A stretch of DNA of 64,000 nucleotides, taken from contig CAWZYM010000231.1 of the NCBI GenBank assembly GCA_963966185.1, positions 124,001 to 188,000 on the forward strand. The letters are read 5' to 3'. The DNA is from Rhabditoides inermis. Taxonomy: Eukaryota > Nematoda > Chromadorea > Rhabditida > Rhabditidae. Positions 55,542 through 64,000 of this stretch are shown one piece after another. The position numbers and the translations under genes are program-made. Each line of letters begins with the position of its first letter. Positions within the stretch are counted from its first letter, which is position 1. The notes under the pieces were generated by a model. The model worked only from the letters and a program-made list of their open reading frames with translations. It made no database searches and was not told where the DNA came from.

Positions 55542-55870
55542 ATTATCTTTCAAAAGTACTTCCAAGTAAAAGTAGTTGGTTTGTACTGTTGTCTCAGTTG
55601 AACAAAAGGACTGACATGTTTTCAATGGAGACATGTGCCAACAGGCTCTCTCTCTCATACCAGTGCAAAGCGGCCATATTATAATGAACGCGTTTACGAA
55701 GTTATGCAGTTATTATCTAAAAGCACAACTTCTGTTGTAACATAACACGTCGAATAATGCTGAGAGCCTGTTTGCACATGTCTCCATTGAAAACATGTCA
55801 GTCCTTTTGTTCAACTGAGACAACAGTACAAACCAACTACTTTTACTTGGAAGTACTTTTGAAAGATAAT
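55542..55870. mobile_element. fold-back MITE (family M1) in a Q2 intron
   Basis: Arms of about 109 bp: left ATTATCTTTCAAAAGTACTT onward, right its complement ending AAGTACTTTTGAAAGATAAT, with only a few differences. The loop is about 110 bp. No coding. Confidence 0.88.
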
Positions 55871-56180
55871 ATCTGTCCTTTTCTTAAGTTTTGTTTTACA
55901 AAATTACATTTTCATACACGTTCGCGATTCGCTGCGAGGATACCGACGCGCACCCGCTATTCGCCTCTCTCTCTCTCTCACTCTCACACAGAGGGGGCGG
56001 GGCGAAAGCGATTGTCCGACGCCCGCCCGACACCAATCTCAATCCGCACTCGAATGCGGACTCTCCGTATCTCGCTTCAAATTCAATCAAACTCAATACA
56101 ACTTTCTATAACTCTATCGAATAGAGATGTGAATGCAATGTAACAGTGGAAATCACTTCAAAATGAGGAAAAGTGCTTCA

Positions 56181-56264
56181 TCCGGGAAAAGTCGTTTTTG
56201 AGCATTCTAGCGCGCGGGGACATCCAGTACAAACGAGAGGGCGCTGGCGCGCCCTCTCTAATGA
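56181..56264 (+). repeat. second block of the M1 composite repeat
   Basis: Matches 4437-4515 almost base for base (CCGGGAAAAGTCGTTTTTGA onward) and ends with the hairpin GAGAGGGCGC-TGG-CGCGCCCTCTC. A related hairpin (AGAGAGCGCGCAGCGCCCTC) is at 60003-60025. Confidence 0.8.
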
Positions 56265-57190
56265 ATTATGATAGCGTCTTACGGATTGATGGTCTGCTCG
56301 CCTCGTGCATCAGGTATCCATCTTCGTTCTCCTCTTTCCTGTTTTCCGGAACAATCATAGCAACGTCATTTTCCGCATCAAGCACGAGCTAAATACGAAT
56401 ATAATTACTATTAATTTAATGAATGACAATTAAAATTATATTCAACAAGACGAACCGAGTGGGGCGCGAGTGCACCATCAGCGTCAGCAGATGCGAGCGC
56501 GGCATCATCGACGATATGCTGAACTTCTTGCTTGCATTTTTTATGGAATACATTCACATACGAATATACATCACAAAGAATGGAAACGTTACCATCTTAC
56601 AACAACAACAGCAGCAGCAGCACCCACCAGGGTACCTGTGTGGGTGCTGGTCACAGCTGCAGTTGGTGGAGAGGGACAGGCGGCACGCACAGCGGGACAG
56701 CACCACGTCACACACGTTCTCCTCGTACAGGAACTGAACAGGCATGTGTGCGTATATGAACATGTTTAGGACGCAAACGAATAAACAATAAATAGTACAG
56801 TGTTCATTGCATCACAGAGAATGGAAACGTTACTTGGACGATTCGTGAGGGGTCGTGGTTGCAAGGCAGCCGAGCCATCAGATACGCGAAGCCCATCGCA
56901 CCTCACCTAAAACTAATTACTATTGCGAAATACACTAATAGAATAGAGAATGTAACAGATAAGGTCATCAGACCATTTTGTAAAGAAACAAATAACCATC
57001 TTACAACAACAACAGTGCAAAACCATTTTATAATAAGAACAACCGGAATGAAAATAAACAGAAAATAACGAAAATGTACCTATTCACAGAAAAGAGGAAT
57101 GTTTGTTACCAAAAATAATAACTGATAAAGGAAACAACAGATTCACAAGAAACCTCAACTCAACATCAACAGGTCTGTTGAGTTGGAAGA

Positions 57191-58901
57191 TCACTTGTTG
57201 TTGATGAGAGGGAAGCACTTGTGGAGACAGCTGCGAACGGCGTGTCGCTGCTGCCTGGTGTAGTCGCTCTTCACCGCCCGCCCGCCCCTGTCCGCACACC
57301 CAGCCCGCAGGTGCTTCCACATCGCTGACCCACCTCAAAACAGCCACTCGCCCTCATCTAACCCCTCCCCCCTAACTCACGACTGCACTCGCGGGCACAC
57401 TTGGAGCATTGGAAGCGAGCCGGCAGACCCTTCATGTGCGTGATCAGATGATCGAGTGTCTAAAACAGAACGAATTTCATAAGAGGGAGAGAGGGGGAGA
57501 AGAAAAAGGGTGAGGAGACTCGCCTTGGTCTTGCTCACATATCGCGTCCGCTTTCCTCTTCCTCCATACGAGAACACGGCCACGTCCTTCTTGCACAGCT
57601 TACACTCCTGCTTCGTCACACGAACAGCCTGGAAACACACTGGTTCACTCAATTATGTCTCGTCCTCGCCCTGGCTCACCTCCTCATCGACGATTACGGG
57701 CTGATCGGGGAAGATGGCTTCGAGTAGATCGTCGTCATCGCCATCCCCCTCATTTACACTAACTGACTCCACCACATCATCACTCCGCTGCAAAGACGTT
57801 TTGACGCATCATCAACAAAACGATAACGTAGAATCGCGAAAACTATGATTGCATCAACAGAGTGCCCAACCATCTCACCCGGATGTCGTCGCAAACGACG
57901 GCTCCAACCTCCTCATCTTCCCGTTGTTGTCCGCGAGCATGGAAAGAAGACGGTGACGGGGGTGGGGAATGCGGCGGAGAACTCGCTGACAACTCCGACC
58001 ACGCCATGGCCTCCTGCTCCTGCCGCTGTGTCATGTCCTCAGCCATGTGAAACGACTGAAGCCAACACATACGCAATCAATGACAGACATCATTCTCACC
58101 TGCTCCTCCACTACCGTCTCGACCATCTCATCCACGTCAATCACATTCACTCTCACCGCCTCCATAAACGCAGTCTGCAATCACAATTACAGCATATTTG
58201 CGAGTGAAGCACTCACCTGGTTCTGGTTTGCCGACGGCATTGGCTGCTCTGCCACTGAGTTGTCCTGTCTATCCAACTCTCTACTGAAAGATTTTGGAAA
58301 GACGGCGGTACAGTGCATCTCTTCTTCATTGTGTACCGACTGAAAAAAAATGTAGCGTGTTAAACTTTTTAACGCACTTACCTCGTGTATCATACGTTCA
58401 TCCTCATTGTTCTCCTTCGTCTCTCCCTTGCCTTCCGGAATTATAACATCAACAGCACCAATCGGCATACGCTACAATATGATTACACAATAAACGTATA
58501 CACTAGGAACGAACCGGGATTTCAACATCATCAGCACGGTCGGGCGCTACATCAACGTCATCCCCGACAAGTTTCCTGCAAAACATCGTTCTTACTACGA
58601 CTTTTGTCTATATTAGGAATATAATTCAGTGAAACACCACTTACTCGATTGGCGGCTGGTCGCAGTTGCAGTTGGTAGTGAAGGGAAGGCAGCTCATGCA
58701 ACGCGTCAGAACTATGTTCTTCACGCCTCGCTCGCACAACAACTGAACAAGCGAAATATATGTGTTCAAATACATGACTTTGAAACATACTTGATGATAT
58801 CAATAAATATAACATTACGCTGTGGATACTCTTCTCACCTCGGTGATAGCTGTGAGATCGGCATTGGGCGGCAGCGACGCCAACAGGTACGCAACTCCCA
58901 T
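57191..58901 (-). CDS. Q-family two-zinc-finger protein 3 (Q3), intact
   Basis: The start is ATG 58901 (MGVAYLLASLPPNADLTAIT), nine bases after an ATTTCAG acceptor suited to trans-splicing. Exon 2 gives LLCERGVKNIVLTRCMSCLP followed by TTNCNCDQPPIE, a Cys-rich block shared by the family. Middle exons are acidic and Gln/Ser-rich (MAEDMTQRQEQEAMAWSELS). Finger 1: CKLCKKDVAVFSYGGRGKRT then LDHLITHMKG. Finger 2: QCSKCARECS then AMWKHLRAGCAD. The tail is TRQQRHAVRSCLHKCFPLIN, stopping at 57191-57193. The Tyr-Gly-Gly loop between Cys pair and His pair is longer than in classical C2H2 fingers and gives the family a recognisable signature. DNA or RNA binding is inferred from the fingers alone. It is the best reference copy for Q1 and Q2. 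Confidence 0.7.
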
Positions 58902-59455
58902 TACAACCTGAAATAACAACAATTAACTAGTCAAGGAATTAAATTACTAGATTATTAAAATTTACAATAAAACTACACACAAACTACATACAAATGAAGT
59001 GACGTACTTGCCTCGCCTCGCCTCGCTCGTGCTCGCGCAATGGCGGCCAGAGGCGTGGTTTAGCCAGGGGCGTGGCTTGAAATGGCAAAGCGTACACACT
59101 TGCACGCAAATATTACAAATCAAAATCATTCAAGCTTGGAAAATGAAAAAAAAACAACGTGAACGTATTACAATGCAAACATTATAAACAATACGCCGCC
59201 ACTACACTACCGCGTCTGTTTTCTGCATGTCGGGTCATGGTAAACACCACGAACCGGCCGCGCTCAATCAGACCACTGTCGGAACTATTTAAACTCTGCG
59301 CCAGAGCGATAGTTTTCGATCTACCTCGCTTGCAGTTCGAAATACGGTCCCATAGCCGTATGCCTCTCTTGTTTTGCACGCTATTGCCGATAGCTGACTC
59401 TCCGTTTTCCTTTGATCTACCCCACCGCGCGCAATAAGTACGGTAGTTGACGGTA

Positions 59456-60000
59456 GTTTATACGATAGTTTCGCGGTAAGGGTAGTGAGGATCTGGAACG
59501 AGCCCTCCGATACAGTAGTGGGGTGCTCTTCCCTCCCAACTTTCAAAATCGCCTTGAGTAAATTTGATTTGTCTAGCATCTAGAGTTCTCTCCAATTCGC
59601 CAGAAATGCGTCATGTACACCTTTCTCGCGCCACGCCGCTTATGCACTGTTTGCGCGCAAGTAGCATAATTTGAAGAATGCTAAATTATTCGCAGGTGTA
59701 GGCTCTACCAGTTTGACACATCATCATCTCAAAATATTTTCTCTAACGCGATAATCAGGTTGTTTGCGCACAAATTGTGCTCCTGGAGAACTGGAGGACT
59801 TTACCAACTCCAACATCATCACTACACGTCTCAATTTTGACCTGTTCATCCGCACCGTCCCCTGTCCTCCCACTGTCTTCTGTCCCGGTCCCATGGAACC
59901 GGTATCAATACTTACACTTCTGTTTGCGCCGCCGTATTTCACTCATCCTCTCCGTCTGATTCTCTAGGTTACTGATTCGTATATGTTGCTGTTATTATTA
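59456..60000 (+). mobile_element. LINE 3' fragment with TTA-repeat tail
   Basis: 59462-59583 encodes DSFAVRVVRIWNEPSDTVVG then SLPTFKIALSKFDL and a stop, the usual end of a CR1/Jockey-type ORF2 (R-W-N-x-LP-x-F-K-x-L). A 3' UTR of about 400 bp and GTTATTATTATTA at 59990-60002 follow. It is a 5'-truncated, dead copy. Confidence 0.75.
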
Positions 60001-60428
60001 TTAGAGAGAGCGCGCAGCGCCCTCTCTTTTGGCTTAGGATAGGGCTCGCGCCAGAATTTTCAAGAAGCGATATCCAAAAATCATGTTAGCAGGAATGTGA
60101 ACTCATCTAATTCGTGGGTGGTTCCCGTCACTCTGGCTAGCTCTTTCTCCCGGCAGGCGGGCAGGGCGCGCAGAGAAATCGCGAGAGAGCACGCTGTCGG
60201 CAGAGAGCGCAGACATGCACTTACTCCACGGCGACCGAAATTCAGAGAAGTGTCGATTAAAATTGTTTCTATACAATACCAAAAAAATATAGTTACATAT
60301 ACACGCAACATTGTGCGTCACATCATAAAATGTGTCACATAATAGTTCTGTGCGTACTATAATTAACGACAGAGCTTGGGAATCAGTAAGAGAAGAAATT
60401 TCTATGAAATTTAACAAAAGCACATGCA

Positions 60429-60599
60429 TTATCTGTTAAAAAGTACTTGCGTAAAGATATTAAGTTTGTCTTGACCCAATTCAACAAAAGCGCATGCATA
60501 AAACGTTTACAAATACAAACACAAACCTGCGCATAACGGACAGTGGACACTAACAGATGAAATATAACAATACAAATGAATAACGTCATACGTCCATAT

Positions 60600-60640
<41 letters not shown>

Positions 60641-60647
60641 CGGAGAG

Positions 60648-60690
<43 letters not shown>

Positions 60691-60794
60691 GCGCAGGTTT
60701 GTGTTAGTATTTGTAAACGTTTTATGCATGCGCTTTTGTTGAATTGGGTCAAGACAAACTTAATATCTTTACGCAAGTACTTTTTAACAGATAA
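60429..60794. mobile_element. fold-back MITE (family M2) around an AG tract
   Basis: Left arm 60429-60535 and right arm 60690-60794 are near-perfect inverted copies starting TTATCTGTTAAAAAGTACTT. The loop is an (AG)n tract (60600-60690). The first 20 bases resemble those of M1 (TTATCTTTCAAAAGTACTTC), so the two may share a transposase. Confidence 0.85.
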
Positions 60795-60990
60795 TCACAT
60801 TTTCGTTGTGTTCGCTCCAGTTTTTGTTTTTCGCCTATCACATTATTTCGATTAGAGATAAATGTCTATCACTCAACTTTTGACGAGCATAGAAATGGGC
60901 ATAAAAAAGCAATTTCAAATGTTCATAATTTCATTCACAACTGGAAATAGTTGTTGTTTGTACTAGCAAAACACACAACATACAAAATGT

Positions 60991-62363
60991 TTATATATCA
61001 ATGTGAGCTGTGTTGTCATGTGGTACGAGTATCATGTGACTGTCGGCTCTCTCCACGAACTCTCCTCCACTGAACGAGTGGGTCACACGGAGTTCTGGCA
61101 CGTTGTACTGACGAAGGAGGGGGTCGAGAAGAGAGAAACCCTGAAAGTGTATGCGATAAATTGCATGCAGTTTGCAACGAAGGTGATCCTAACCAAACGC
61201 CTTGTCTAGATAGTGGCTTCCTCGTTCCGCACACTTCCTCCTTCCTCACCTTGCTCTCTGTGACTGTGCCAATGAGCAGCTTGCCGTCTCCCCTCAGCCT
61301 CGCCCAGTCGAGAACTGGCCGGACACAGCTGGATGCGTGCTGGAGACTCGACGCGTACACCGGCCCTAGCTTGTACATGGGAGAGCCGGCCGGACCGGTG
61401 GTGCACACTCCGGCCACCGCAAGCACCGTATTGTACGGAGAGAACAGAACTGCGCCCTGAAATTGATTATCGTCTATGTGATGCTTTTGATACGATACGG
61501 ATGAGTGATGTTCGTGTTTCACCTCTGTGAATGGGAATGCCCAGTGCGCGCGCAGCATTCGGCTGCGATCGCGCCCCGTCACAGCGTGGTCGAAGGCCAG
61601 CATTCGCGAGAATTCCTGACACATACCCGATCATTCTAGGTATCATCCACCCACCTGCTCATCCAGCTGGCTGACGAGCTTCACTCTTCCCAGCCCCGAC
61701 TGTGCAGCGAACACCTCCCCTGCCTGCTGCAGACTGACTGTGTAGTAGAACCTGTGCCGACCCACACGCGTTCCCATCTCATTGTGGTACTTGACAGACA
61801 TCGTCGGCACTGAACAACTGTGGAATCGCCTGCAATCGGAAGATTCGCACCGGCTCTGAAGGTGATGATGTGGTTGGGGTTGTCCGTGATCATTTTCTGA
61901 CTCCTCAGCGCAGCAAGCATGGTGAGTTGCAAGCCCAGGCCACTACCGCGCTCCTAGACAACATGCAATAGGGGGAGGAGATAGTGAATACCTGTGGTTT
62001 CGTGAAATAGTAGACTCCGACGGAGGTGTTCTCATACTCATGCCACACCGATCCGCCAACCAGTTTGTCTAAATCGAGTTGACTTTTGAAAAAAAAAATT
62101 CTAAAACAGAGATTGTGATTGAGAAGAAACATTATGAGTGAATGCTGAATGAGTGAATGAGAAGATGAGGATTATAGGACAGCCGACAGCTCACGATTCT
62201 CATCGACGATGAAGACTCCTCTCCTGGTGTGAGCTGTCTGTATGAGAGCGATGGAGGAGTGGTCGATGTGAGGAGATCCAGCAGCCATCTGAGCAGCTAC
62301 CTGTTGGAAGAGGGAAGGGCTGCCGTCATGGATCACACGCATGCGTGCAGGCAGGGCACTCAT
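60991..62363 (-). CDS. GNAT-fold N-acetyltransferase-like protein
   Basis: The start is ATG 62363 (MSALPARMRVIHDGSPSLFQ), preceded by CCTGCCAG, a possible trans-splice acceptor. The stop is TAA 60991-60993 after AHIDI. The centre has the GNAT core: a beta strand LVGGSVWHEYENTSVGVYYF, then KPQERGSGLGLQLTMLAALR, where RGSGLG is the R/Q-x-x-G-x-G/A acetyl-CoA loop. A second half (EFSRMLAFDHAVTGRDRSRM, AVLFSPYNTVLAVAGVCTTG, ADSHMILVPHDNTAHIDI) fits the two-domain arrangement of YitH-like GNAT proteins found in nematodes. The substrate is unknown. Most introns are short GT-AG. The catalytic base cannot be assigned by eye. Confidence 0.6.
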
Positions 62364-63647
62364 CCCGAGACTGACACTGGCAGGAATAACGCTTGCAGGA
62401 ATAGAGGATCGAATTTTTCAAAATACCTTATATAAGGACAGAGGTATGGTGATGTAATATTTTGCTGTTGCCACGCTTTGCAATGACAATGGTGTCAATC
62501 ACCATTTAGAAACAGTTCTGATTATTTATTTATCTTGCGCGTGACTAAAGACTCTTGTGACTAAACATTTGCAGAAAAGAAAAAAAACAATTTGGAATGT
62601 GTTGTCTTGTGACTCTATCAGTCGGCGCTCCTCCTCCTGGTTTGCGGGATGATTTCGCAATCACATGCGCTCGAAAATAAGAGTACAAACCCGGCGCGCA
62701 TCACATGCTGGCACCGACTGAGTATGACGCCGCCACACAGCGTCACTTACAGACGGACATACGGACATGCTGTTTTTTTTTAATTTCTTTATTAGGATAG
62801 CGACGTGCAAAACCCGAACCTGTGCAAACTGTAGAGAACAGCTTGGCGAGATAAGAATAGAGGATCAAAAATCCGACAGTATAACTTTACTTGCTGTAAC
62901 CACACCTTGAAAAAGACGACCGTGTCAATCACCATTTGGAAATATTTCTGATTACAAGTTTATCTTACATTCGTCATTCACAAAACATTTGCAAAAAGGG
63001 AGTGGTGCGACGCCAGCGGATGCAAAAAGTGACGGTATAAGATCACTGATGTTTTAATTTTTAAGTGTTATGTTATCAGTATGGGTTATTTTTCGCAGTT
63101 TCTCTGTTTCGTTTTTTCATTCAAGTTTGAAAAAAAAAACAGAATTTACTTTCTGATCGCCCTCAATAAACTCCCGAATGACTCCGGAGTATGCACGAAT
63201 ACTCTCGAACACTTCGAAATGTCTTGTTATTCCTCCGAAGCACAGGAAGTTCCTACGAAGAGACTGACATAACTGGAGTGGAGTGTTTATCAAAACACTT
63301 TCTCTATCTCCTTTTCTCTCTTTCTTTTTCTCTCTCATCTCTTCTCTGTTTTGCTTCTCAACTTTCTGATCATTTAACATCACTGATAAAGTGTAGTGTT
63401 TTTAATAGGACTTCTAGTTAAAAGCGATCAATGATAACAAAACATGCGGAAATTGCCAAACGAGAAGAGAAAGGGCGAGGTTTGCAGAGAGAGGATTGGG
63501 TCTTAAATGAGTTTCAGATTCACCAATTGAACCCAGACCAGATCAGAGTTCACATTCAGTTCACAGTTCATGTCAGAGACAAAACAACAGAATCATGAAT
63601 CATGAGTGTGCACAAGAGTTCCAGTACATATCACCATCACAATCAAG
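62364..63647. other. gene-free stretch with a repeated block
   Basis: 62455-62530 and 62878-62960 are diverged direct copies (shared GTGTCAATCACCATTT-GAAA). Near 62730-62770 is AGCGTCACTTACAGACGGAC, related to the repeat end in the F-box gene intron at about 5570. No gene is recognised. Confidence 0.5.
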
Positions 63648-64000
63648 CTACACTGTATGTTTGTTGTGCGGGTGGCGGATAGCGTTTCTGTTCCTGCAGA
63701 GTGCGATGGCCAGACAGGCGATGGCGACTAGGCAGGCGTGCGTGTGGCAGGCGTCGAGGAGGGATGAGAACGAGGACGCGCCCACTCGCGCCATCCACCA
63801 CTGCACGAACCAGCCCTTTCTGCGGGCATGAATATGGGGGAGGGGGATGAGAGATGTGCCTACCTGCCTGCGAGTGTCGTCAAAGTACTTTCCGTACACG
63901 ACCCACGTCTCTGACACGCCGACAATGAACCTCCAATCGCACTTTTTTCCATTTATTACTTTTATTATAGGAAAACTTTCTCACATTGTGCAAATTGATA
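63648..64000 (-). CDS. C-terminal part of a membrane-associated protein, cut by the window edge
   Basis: Two exons are visible on the minus strand, joined between DDTRR and KGWFVQWW. The reading frame is CDWRFIVGVSETWVVYGKYF, then VQWWMARVGASSFSSLLDAC, then one hydrophobic segment ACLVAIACLAIALCR and a short basic tail NRNAIRHPHNKHTV, stopping at 63648-63650. A single C-terminal membrane span or cysteine-rich anchor is likely. The rest of the gene lies beyond position 64000. The family is unknown. Confidence 0.5.

Larger units (their letters stand above)
54243..56896 (-). pseudogene. Q-family copy 2 (Q2), probably decaying
   Basis: The exon order matches Q1 and Q3: start ATG 56896 (MGFAYLMARLPCNHDPSRIV, after a TTTTAG acceptor), a Cys-rich exon (VVLSRCACRLSLSTNCSCDQ), acidic exons (VESAAVALDGRGEENEGQAD) and fingers. 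Three lesions are visible. Finger 1 has TKQQCKKNVT where Q3 has TKQECKLCKK, losing one zinc ligand. In the last exon four bases are missing relative to Q3 near 54345, shifting frame before the second finger's last Cys; the original stop is at 54243-54245, the shifted frame runs to 54122. A donor that is GAG-GTAAGT in Q3 is GAG-GCGAGC here. A MITE pair fills the following intron. It might still make a truncated product. Confidence 0.62.
58902..60990. other. repeat-rich interval between Q3 and the GNAT gene
   Basis: Contains repeat R copy 3 (59295-59435), a LINE 3' fragment with its tail (59456-60000), a hairpin (60003-60025) and a fold-back MITE (60429-60794). I see no host gene. Confidence 0.65.

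Noticed and set aside
59289..59579. Minus-strand protein frame of 96 residues
   Set aside because: It overlaps repeat R and the reverse of a LINE C-terminus; the plus-strand LINE ending explains the conservation.

Overview
The window reads as nuclear DNA of a nematode. It holds a complete two-exon cuticle collagen gene with a TATA box, two seven-helix chemoreceptor genes, and many small exons separated by introns of roughly 40-60 bp. Several start codons directly follow a TTTCAG- or TTTTAG-type acceptor, as expected for spliced-leader trans-splicing. Single-copy genes sit among abundant repeats: non-LTR retrotransposon pieces, two tRNA-like SINE families, fold-back MITEs and long (AG)n tracts in introns. 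All exon boundaries here were read by eye from frame continuity and GT-AG (rarely GC-AG) sites; no search was run.

Layout. 1-2.3 kb: end of a LINE. 2.5-3.97 kb (+): a Lys/Ser-rich coiled-coil gene whose last codons run into a SINE-like repeat. 4.98-10.85 kb (-): an F-box gene of ten exons with two related inverted-repeat transposons in introns 4 and 6. 11.2-14.5 kb (+): a polytopic membrane protein, divergent from the F-box gene. 15.4-17.2 kb (+): a chemoreceptor. 17.9-21.1 kb (-): folylpolyglutamate synthase, all 20 exons traced. 22.0-23.0 kb (-): an Mpv17/PMP22-family protein.

23.65-41.4 kb holds three diverged paralogues of an unrecognised large protein (called P1, P2 and P3 here). P1 and P2 lie on the minus strand and P3 on the plus strand, with P2 and P3 head to head. 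All end in Arg-rich tails, and P1 lacks the C-terminal third. 41.4-43.3 kb is repeats, including a GTACC-palindrome-rich inverted pair. 43.36-44.77 kb (-): second chemoreceptor. 46.35-47.42 kb (+): collagen. 48.7-48.96 kb (+): a small two-exon reading frame.

49.06-58.9 kb (-) holds three paralogues of an apparently undescribed two-zinc-finger protein (Q1, Q2, Q3). Q1 appears to carry a Lys-rich gene on the opposite strand inside its first intron. Q2 has three independent lesions and looks like a decaying copy. 61.0-62.4 kb (-): a GNAT-fold protein. The right edge holds the end of another minus-strand gene.

The most unusual content is the P family, the Q zinc-finger family with its nested gene, and the layered transposon history inside the F-box gene, which includes a copied piece of the host gene inside one element.
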